Below are positions 7,110 to 12,047 of a DNA stretch of 14,288 nucleotides, one piece after another. A program made the translations under genes and the position numbers. Source of the DNA: an uncultured Oscillospiraceae bacterium (GTDB lineage: Bacteria; Bacillota_A; Clostridia; Oscillospirales; Acutalibacteraceae); the NCBI GenBank assembly GCA_910589395.1, contig CAJUTL010000030.1, forward strand, positions 1-14,288, in the 5' to 3' direction. The notes beneath the pieces are model-generated. The model was not told the origin of the DNA and searched no databases. It saw nothing but the letters and a program-made list of their open reading frames with translations. The stretch's first letter is position 1. The number at the start of each line of letters is the position of its first letter.

Positions 7110-7167
7110 TTTCTTTTGGGAGAGCACGAAACATTTTAGGATGAAAAAAGAAGGAGGAGTTTGTTTT

Positions 7168-7569
7168 ATGAACATTGCTTTGACAGCCCACGACGCGAAA
7201 AAAGAGCTGATGGTGCAGTTTTGCATTGCCTACTGCGGGATCCTCAGCCGCCACACGCTGTGCGGCACGGGCACCACGGGAAAAATGGTTTCAGAGGCCA
7301 CCGGGCTGAAGCTGCAGCGGTTTTTAAGCGGGTCTCAGGGAGGGGATCAGCAGATCGCCGCGCGGATCGCCTGCAACGAGATCGATCTGCTTCTGTTTTT
7401 CCGGGATCCCTTGAATCCCAAGCCCCAGGAGCCCAACGACATGAACCTGCTTCGCCTGTGCGATATGCACAATATCCCCGTGGCCACCAATATCGCCACG
7501 GCGGAGGTGCTGATCCACGGCCTGGAGCGAGGGGATTTGGACTGGCGGGATATCGTAAGAGAGCCCTGA
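7168..7569 (+). CDS. mgsA: Methylglyoxal synthase
   Basis: It converts dihydroxyacetone phosphate to methylglyoxal plus phosphate, a cytoplasmic bypass of lower glycolysis under phosphate limitation. ATG 7168 was chosen because AAGGAGGAG (7151-7159) lies 8 bases upstream; the frame extends to ATG 7141 but that has no RBS. The protein has 133 residues, near the family's usual 130-150. Family motifs include H8-D9, GTGTTG (33-38), SGSQGGDQQIA with the catalytic-base Asp at residue 60 (E. coli D71), RDPLNP with D80, and IPVATNIATAE. Two positions known as active-site residues in the E. coli enzyme differ: H98 is Gln (Q87) and D101 is Asn (N90), within PQEPND. It follows minD by 58 bases and probably shares its promoter. 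Confidence 0.92.
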   Translation: MNIALTAHDAKKELMVQFCIAYCGILSRHTLCGTGTTGKMVSEATGLKLQRFLSGSQGGDQQIAARIACNEIDLLLFFRDPLNPKPQEPNDMNLLRLCDMHNIPVATNIATAEVLIHGLERGDLDWRDIVREP

Positions 7570-7592
7570 TCACCGTAGCAGAGAGAAAAACG

Positions 7593-7626
7593 GCGTTTTC
7601 TGCGCTTTTGCGGAAACGCTTTTTTC
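7593..7626 (+). terminator. Intrinsic terminator after mgsA
   Basis: The stem GCGTTTTC (7593-7600) pairs with GGAAACGC (7612-7619), extended inward by GC/GC, and is followed directly by six T residues (7620-7625). It separates minD-mgsA from the T-box operon. Confidence 0.8.
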
Positions 7627-7647
7627 TTTCCTGCCTGAAATTAGGGC

Positions 7648-7676
7648 TTGCAAAATAACAGATCCTGCTTTATAAT
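7648..7676 (+). promoter_or_regulatory. Predicted sigma-A promoter of the T-box/mazG-hisS-aspS operon
   Basis: TTGCAA (7648-7653), a 17-base spacer, and a perfect TATAAT (7671-7676). The predicted transcription start is near 7683, just before the T-box stem I. Confidence 0.78.
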
Positions 7677-7683
7677 TTGAGGC

Positions 7684-7945
7684 AGTCAGTACGGTGACGA
7701 CGCAGGAAGAGTACTTCGGGAGGCCCGCCAGAGAGCAGGGGTCGGAGGCAGGGAAGCTGCTTCCGGTTGGAAGCCCCTTCGGGACAGAACGAAGGAAAGA
7801 CACCTGAAGAGCCGAAAACCGAATCAACCGAGGAAAGCGCCGCTTTATGACTTTAGAGCGAGTCGCTTTTGAAGTAGGGTGGCACCACGAAGATACCTTC
7901 GTCCCTTGTTCCGGCTTCGCCGGGGGGAGAGGGTTCTTTTTCTAT
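7684..7945 (+). promoter_or_regulatory. T-box riboswitch, predicted tRNA-Asp specificity
   Basis: A leader RNA that senses uncharged tRNA and allows transcription of the downstream synthetase genes. Stem I closes as CAGG (7703-7706)/CCTG (7803-7806). Above it is a specifier loop with AGAGTA on the 5' side, then CTTCG (7714-7718)/CGAAG (7790-7794). The triplet directly before the conserved A at 7802 is GAC (7799-7801), an Asp codon. Stem III is AAAGCG (7834-7839)/CGCTTT (7864-7869). The antiterminator is AGGG (7876-7879), bulge TGGC (7880-7883) plus ACC, then ACGAAG (7887-7892)/CTTCGT (7897-7902) and CCCT (7903-7906). The competing terminator is CCCTT (7903-7907)/GAGGG (7929-7933) around CCGGC-TTC-GCCGG, followed by a T-run to about 7941. 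TGGC fits the G73 discriminator of tRNA-Asp. CAC (His) overlaps at 7801-7803, but its last base lies in the helix. Confidence 0.93.
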
Positions 7946-7979
7946 TTAGTTATCTTCAGGTCTTGAGGAGGAAGCGCCC

Positions 7980-8291
7980 ATGGAAAAACGTCAGCGGGAA
8001 GCGGCGGAATTTTTAAGGAAGCACGGCCTGGAGGCAAAAGCGGAGACCCGGCTTTTAGACCTGCTCTCCGAGCTGGGAGAGCTGTCGAAGGAATTGCTGA
8101 AGGCCTCCGATTATGGAACCCGGGAGCTTATGGCCGGGAAAGCCATGGAGGAGGAGCTGGGCGATTGCGTGTTTTCTCTGCTGTGCCTTTCCGAGGCTTT
8201 GGGAATCAACGCGGACAGGGCCTTTGAAAGGGTTTTGGAAAAATACAAGAGCCGCATGGAGCAAACAGGCCAGATCGGAAGTGGGAAATAA
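7980..8291 (+). CDS. MazG-like nucleotide pyrophosphohydrolase family protein
   Basis: A 103-residue all-alpha protein of the MazG/dUTPase-like superfamily, which typically hydrolyses (d)NTPs to the monophosphate plus pyrophosphate using Mg2+ held by acidic residues. The two metal-binding motifs are visible: E31-LG-E34 and, after a suitable gap, E59-LG-D62. Length fits the single-domain MazG-like group, not full-length MazG (about 260 aa). GAGGAGGA (7965-7972) precedes the ATG by 7 bases. It is the first gene behind the T-box terminator and lies 45 bases before hisS, so it should be co-regulated with the synthetases. The substrate cannot be told from the sequence. Confidence 0.83.
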   Translation: MEKRQREAAEFLRKHGLEAKAETRLLDLLSELGELSKELLKASDYGTRELMAGKAMEEELGDCVFSLLCLSEALGINADRAFERVLEKYKSRMEQTGQIGSGK

Positions 8292-8336
8292 GCGAAAGCT
8301 TTTGATAGGGAAGAAAAAGAAGAAAGGAGATCAAAT

Positions 8337-9644
8337 ATGGAACTGATCACAAAAGCGCCGAAGGGCACCGATGATGTGATGCCCGGCACAAAGGATGGCC
8401 GCTGGGCTTCCTCGGAAAAATGGCAGCTGCTGGAAAGCGTGCTGCGAAGCGAGGCGGAATTAAACGGCTTTGGGGAGGCGCGCACCCCGGTATTTGAACA
8501 CACCGAGCTGTTTTTGCGGGGCGTGGGGGACACCACCGATGTGGTGGAAAAGCAAATGTACACCTTTGAGGATAAGGGTGGGCGTTCCATCACTCTGCGG
8601 CCGGAGGGTACCGCCGGGGCGGTTCGGGCCATGCTGGAAAGCGGCCTGTACAACGGGGGGTACCCTGTGAAGCTTTACTACACGGATACCTGCTACCGCT
8701 ATGAAAAGCCCCAGGCCGGCCGGTGGCGTGAGCTGCATCAGTTTGGCGTGGAGTTGTTCGGCGCGGCGGAACCCGCGGCGGACGCCCAGGTGATCGCCAT
8801 GGGGCTTTCCGCCTTTCAAAGGCTGGGCCTGACCGATGTGGGCCTGCAGCTGAATTCCATCGGCTGTCCCCAGTGCCGGAAAGAATATCACAAGGCGCTG
8901 ACGGAGTATTTTTCCGCCTACAAGGACAAGCTTTGCGAGACCTGCCTTTCCCGGCTTGACAGGAACCCCATGCGCATTCTGGACTGCAAAAGCCCCGTTT
9001 GCGGGGAGATCGCCAAGGGCGCGCCGAAAATCACAGATTACCTTTGCGAGGACTGCCGGGCACATTTTGAACAGGTGCAGAAGTATTTGACCGCTTTGGG
9101 GATCTCCTATGAGCTGGATCCCGGCCTGGTGCGGGGGCTGGATTACTACACCCGCACGGTATTTGAGTTCCCCTCCAAGAGTATGGGGCTTGCCCTGGGC
9201 GGCGGCGGCCGGTACGACGGCCTGGTGGAAGAGCTGGGCGGAAACCCCACTCCCGGCCTGGGCTTTGGCCTGGGGCTGGACCGCATTATGATGGCTTTAG
9301 AGAAGCAGGGGGTGGAGTTCCCGGCTCCCGTGCGCTGTGAGGTCTATGTGGCTTCCCTGGGAGAGCAGGCCCTGGAAAAGGCCATGCAGCTGGTGGATAC
9401 CCTGCACAAATGCGGCATTCCGGCGGACTGCGACCTGTGCGGCAGAGGGCTGAAGGCCCAGATGAAGTATGCGGATAAGATCGGCGCCGCCTACACCCTG
9501 GTGCTGGGGGAGGACGAGCTGCGGGAAAACAAGGCGGAGCTGAAAAACATGAAAACCGGGGAAAAGAAGAAAATTTCCCTGGGAGATGACTTTACAGACG
9601 AGTACCTCGCCGCCTGTACCAGCCAGGAGGATTTGACGTTTTAA
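8337..9644 (+). CDS. hisS: Histidyl-tRNA synthetase
   Basis: It charges tRNA-His with histidine (class IIa synthetase, cytoplasmic homodimer). The 435 residues match the usual 420-440. Motif 2 reads YRYEKPQAGRWRELHQF (120-136), with Leu where Phe is common in REFHQ. The histidine-specific motif 1 is LVRGLDYYTRTVFEF (264-278), the GGGGRYDGL loop follows at 288-296, and motif 3 is GLGFGLGLDRIMMAL (307-321). The C-terminal third is the anticodon-binding domain. The insertion domain carries four cysteine pairs (C177/C180, C200/C203, C217/C222, C237/C240), suggestive of structural zinc. AAAGGAGA with a 7-base spacer supports ATG 8337. It lies behind the T-box with the MazG-like gene; aspS follows after a repeat-rich gap. 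Confidence 0.97.
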   Translation: MELITKAPKGTDDVMPGTKDGRWASSEKWQLLESVLRSEAELNGFGEARTPVFEHTELFLRGVGDTTDVVEKQMYTFEDKGGRSITLRPEGTAGAVRAMLESGLYNGGYPVKLYYTDTCYRYEKPQAGRWRELHQFGVELFGAAEPAADAQVIAMGLSAFQRLGLTDVGLQLNSIGCPQCRKEYHKALTEYFSAYKDKLCETCLSRLDRNPMRILDCKSPVCGEIAKGAPKITDYLCEDCRAHFEQVQKYLTALGISYELDPGLVRGLDYYTRTVFEFPSKSMGLALGGGGRYDGLVEELGGNPTPGLGFGLGLDRIMMALEKQGVEFPAPVRCEVYVASLGEQALEKAMQLVDTLHKCGIPADCDLCGRGLKAQMKYADKIGAAYTLVLGEDELRENKAELKNMKTGEKKKISLGDDFTDEYLAACTSQEDLTF

Positions 9645-9738
9645 CACTAAAATGAGCAATTAGCAATGATAAAGACGCGGAGAGATGAATTGGGATTTAG
9701 CGGTGAGCGAAAGCCTTCCCTTATTTATAGAGGGGAAA

Positions 9739-9757
9739 CAGACTGCTTCGCAGTCTG
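9739..9757 (+). repeat. Perfect inverted repeat
   Basis: CAGACTGC, loop TTC, GCAGTCTG: an 8-bp perfect stem, not followed by T residues. It is part of the hisS-aspS repeat region. Confidence 0.7.
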
Positions 9758-9798
9758 CGGGGACCGCCGGACGGGTGAGCGCGTCCCGGTGGGGGGAA

Positions 9799-9815
9799 GG
9801 TCTCCAGTGGAGACC
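9799..9815 (+). repeat. Perfect inverted repeat
   Basis: GGTCTCC, loop AGT, GGAGACC: a 7-bp perfect stem just upstream of the 21-base direct repeats. Confidence 0.65.
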
Positions 9816-9825
9816 GCTCTGACCC

Positions 9826-9881
9826 GACCGAGCCGACAGGCGAGACCGCTGGTGCGAACCGACCGAACCGACAGGTGAGAC
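9826..9881 (+). repeat. Two 21-base direct repeats, 35-base period
   Basis: Copies at 9826-9846 and 9861-9881 match at 19 of 21 positions, with pattern GACCGRNCCGACAGGYGAGAC-like and differences at positions 7 and 16. The 14-base spacer is unrelated. With only two copies and degenerate ends, it is not a CRISPR array. Confidence 0.7.
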
Positions 9882-9935
9882 TCGGTGGAAAGGATAGTCA
9901 CACGCAGAAAGCGGGATAAGGCCGCCGGTTTCAAT

Positions 9936-9992
9936 CCCCTCAGTCACGGCTATGCCGTACAGCTCCCCTTGTAAACAAGTGGAGCCTAAGGG
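9936..9992 (+). repeat. Two-hairpin dispersed repeat module
   Basis: ACGGC-TAT-GCCGT (9946-9958) is followed by GCTCCCCTTG (9962-9971) pairing with CAAGTGGAGC (9976-9985, one mismatch). The flanking CCCCT and AAGGG could close the pair into a three-way junction. From memory, CCCTCAGTC...GCCGT-CAGCTCCC...GGGAGCC elements are common between genes in gut Clostridia; this was not searched. Confidence 0.55.
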
Positions 9993-10053
9993 CGCTAAAC
10001 TATCATTTATCAGTTACTTCAACCAGGAGAAAAGTGAAAAAGGAGAAAATACC

Positions 10054-11844
10054 ATGACGAAATACAGAACGCATACTTGCGGGGAGCTGCGGCTTTCTGA
10101 CGCGGGGGAAAAGGTCACTCTCAGCGGGTGGATGGAGAACCTGCGGGAGGTAGGCGGCGGCATCGGTTTTTTGGTGCTTCGGGATTTTTACGGAATTACT
10201 CAGGTGGTGGTGGAAACTGAGGCGCTTTTGCAGCAGGTGAAGGCACTGAACAAGGAAACCACCATTCAGGTGACGGGTACCGTGCGGGAGCGCACCAATA
10301 AAAATCCCAAGCTTCCCACCGGAGAGATCGAGATCGTGCCGGAGACCGTTCAGGTGCTGGGCCGCTGCCGCTATAACGAGCTGCCCTTTGAGGTGAATTT
10401 CTCCCGGGACGCAGACGAGGCCCAGCGCCTGCGCTACCGTTACCTGGACCTGAGAAATCCTCAGGTAAAGGGAAATATCATCATGCGCTCTCAGGTGGTC
10501 TCCGCCCTGCGCAGGGCCATGGAGGAGCAGGGCTTTTTGGAGATCACCACTCCCATTTTGACCGCCTCCTCCCCGGAGGGGGCAAGAGACTATCTGGTGC
10601 CCTCCCGAAAGCACCCCGGCAAGTTTTACGCGCTGCCTCAGGCGCCCCAGCAGTTTAAGCAGCTGCTGATGGCCTCCGGCTTTGACAAGTACTTCCAGAT
10701 CGCCCCCTGCTTCCGGGACGAGGACGCCAGAGGCGACCGTTCTCCCGGCGAATTCTATCAGCTGGATATGGAAATGGCCTTTGCCGGGCAGGAGGACGTG
10801 TTTGCCGTAATGGAGCAGGTGCTGCCCCCGGTATTCGCAAAATACGGCGCTTATCACATTGCTTCCAGCGCCCCCTTCCGCCGGATTCCCTATTTGCAGG
10901 CCATGGAGGAATTTGGCACGGACAAGCCGGATCTTCGCATCGATCTGCGGGTTTCCGATGTGACGGAGCTTTTGGGGGCCTGCGGTTTCGGCCCCTTTGA
11001 AAACAGCATTATCAAGGCGGTGCCGGTATCGGGCTGTACCCTGACCCGGAAGCAGATCGATAAGCTCTGCGAAGAAATTGAAGTGCAGGCCGGGCAGAAG
11101 CCCTATTGGTTCAAGCTGGATGAGGCCGGGGAGATCGCGGGGGGAATTGCGAAATTTATCAATGCTGATCCCGTTCTGGCCGCCGGAGTAAAGGAGGCCT
11201 TGGGCCTTACACCGGGCGCTTTGGTTATGCTTTCCGCGGGTTCGAAAAACGAGGCCAGAAAGACCGCCGGCGTGGCGGTAAAGCTGCTGGGCGCTTCCTG
11301 TGAGGGCCATATGGACAAGGAGCGCTATGAGTTCTGCTGGATCGTGGATTTTCCCATGTACGAGATCGGGGAGGAAAGCGGGAAGCTGGAGTTCTGCCAC
11401 AATCCCTTCTCCATGCCCTCCGGCGGTGTGGAAGCCCTGGAAAAGGCGGAGCGGGGAGAGACCGATCCCCTGACGCTGCTGGCGGAGCAGTATGACCTGG
11501 TTTGTAACGGCATTGAGCTTTCCTCCGGCGCGGTGCGAAACCACGACCCGGAGATCATGGTGAAGGCCTTTGAGCTTGTGGGCCTGGGGGAAGAGGACGT
11601 AAAGCGGAAATTCCCGGCCATGTACAACGCCTTCTGCTACGGCGCGCCGCCTCATGCGGGCATCGCGCCCGGCGTGGACCGCATGGTGATGCTGCTTTCC
11701 GGCGAAGCCTCGATCCGGGAGGTGATCGCTTTCCCCATGAACAAGAGCGCCCAGGATGTGATGATGGACGCTCCCTCCACGGTGGAGCAGGCACAATTAG
11801 ACGAGCTGAATATCCGCACTGTGGAACATAGCGCGCAGGACTAA
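10054..11844 (+). CDS. aspS: Aspartyl-tRNA synthetase (bacterial type)
   Basis: It charges tRNA-Asp with aspartate (class IIb synthetase). The frame is open from 9952, but ATG 10054 was chosen because AAGGAG (10040-10045) is 8 bases upstream and MTKYRTHTCGEL is the normal start of the anticodon-binding OB fold; this gives 596 residues, the standard bacterial length. Motif 2 is FRDEDARGDRSPGEFYQLD (220-238), a GAD insertion domain occupies about 290-430, and motif 3 lies in APPHAGIAPGVDRMVMLL (531-548), followed by IREVIAFPMNKSAQDVMMDAP. The SPGEFYQLD and GIAPGVDR variants resemble the subtype I associate with alphaproteobacteria more than the Bacillus form. It is probably the last gene of the T-box operon, whose specifier is Asp. 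A terminator follows. Confidence 0.97.
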   Translation: MTKYRTHTCGELRLSDAGEKVTLSGWMENLREVGGGIGFLVLRDFYGITQVVVETEALLQQVKALNKETTIQVTGTVRERTNKNPKLPTGEIEIVPETVQVLGRCRYNELPFEVNFSRDADEAQRLRYRYLDLRNPQVKGNIIMRSQVVSALRRAMEEQGFLEITTPILTASSPEGARDYLVPSRKHPGKFYALPQAPQQFKQLLMASGFDKYFQIAPCFRDEDARGDRSPGEFYQLDMEMAFAGQEDVFAVMEQVLPPVFAKYGAYHIASSAPFRRIPYLQAMEEFGTDKPDLRIDLRVSDVTELLGACGFGPFENSIIKAVPVSGCTLTRKQIDKLCEEIEVQAGQKPYWFKLDEAGEIAGGIAKFINADPVLAAGVKEALGLTPGALVMLSAGSKNEARKTAGVAVKLLGASCEGHMDKERYEFCWIVDFPMYEIGEESGKLEFCHNPFSMPSGGVEALEKAERGETDPLTLLAEQYDLVCNGIELSSGAVRNHDPEIMVKAFELVGLGEEDVKRKFPAMYNAFCYGAPPHAGIAPGVDRMVMLLSGEASIREVIAFPMNKSAQDVMMDAPSTVEQAQLDELNIRTVEHSAQD

Positions 11845-11869
11845 AAAAGCCAGAAGATACCTGAAAAAG

Positions 11870-11915
11870 CCGCCTTCGGGAAAGTCGTGAAACAATCCCG
11901 GAGGCGGAATATTTT
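11870..11915 (+). terminator. Probable intrinsic terminator after aspS
   Basis: A 12-bp stem, CCGCCTTCGGGA (11870-11881) with TCCCGGAGGCGG (11896-11907), one G-T pair and a 14-base loop, is followed by AATATTTT. The T-tail is short, so termination may be incomplete. Confidence 0.65.
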
Positions 11916-11944
11916 GGGTCAAAAAAGGAAAAAAGATGAAAAAA

Positions 11945-11960
11945 CCACCATATATTGTAT
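11945..11960 (+). promoter_or_regulatory. Predicted NrdR box upstream of nrdD
   Basis: CCACCATATATTGTAT matches the NrdR consensus ACACWATATATWGTGT at 13 of 16 positions, including the whole central ATATATTGT. It abuts the -35 element. A much weaker second half-site (about 11977-11992, core ATATAA) is centred 32 bases downstream over the -10, the spacing normally seen for paired NrdR boxes. NrdR represses ribonucleotide reductase genes when dATP is plentiful. Confidence 0.65.
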
Positions 11961-11988
11961 TGACATAATTTGATCCAGCGCATATAAT
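11960..11988 (+). promoter_or_regulatory. Consensus sigma-A promoter of nrdD
   Basis: A perfect TTGACA (11960-11965), a 17-base spacer, and a perfect TATAAT (11983-11988). Such a strong promoter next to an NrdR box suggests control by repression. The leader (about 11995-12047) starts with a GAAA-tetraloop hairpin, CCCCG-GAAA-CGGGG (12001-12014). Confidence 0.82.
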
Positions 11989-12047
11989 AAGAGACGTTCT
12001 CCCCGGAAACGGGGAAGCCGAAATAGAGAAGAAGGGTTGGTTCGGGA

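Larger units (their letters stand above)
9645..10053. repeat. Repeat- and hairpin-rich gap between hisS and aspS
   Basis: About 400 bases with no credible gene. It starts with an AATGAGCAATTAGCAATGAT stretch similar (15 of 19) to the complement of 694-712 upstream of mreB. It then holds hairpins at 9739-9757 and 9799-9815, a weaker GGACG/CGTCC hairpin (9769-9786), a 21-base near-perfect direct repeat (9826-9846 and 9861-9881), and a two-hairpin module (9936-9992). None of these stems is followed by a T-run, so transcription could read through into aspS. The stretch resembles stacked dispersed intergenic repeats of gut Firmicutes. The aspS ribosome binding site is at 10040-10045. Confidence 0.6.

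Noticed and set aside
7141..7167. Nine-residue N-terminal extension of methylglyoxal synthase
   Set aside because: The extension codons are the ribosome binding site (AAGGAGGAG) of the ATG at 7168.
7801..7803. His (CAC) as the primary T-box specifier because hisS is the first synthetase gene
   Set aside because: Its third base pairs in the stem I helix, the conserved A follows GAC instead, and the TGGC bulge does not match the C73 expected for tRNA-His. Kept only as a possible secondary reading.
9666..9878. Short + strand frame in the hisS-aspS gap
   Set aside because: It runs through hairpins and direct repeats, has no ribosome binding site, and encodes a low-complexity Arg/Thr-rich sequence.
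9826..9881. CRISPR-like repeat-spacer pattern
   Set aside because: There are only two copies, the spacer is 14 bases, and there are no cas genes or leader.
9952..10053. N-terminal extension of AspRS by 34 residues
   Set aside because: It starts inside a repeat hairpin without an RBS. ATG 10054 has AAGGAG at good spacing and begins the normal AspRS N-terminus.
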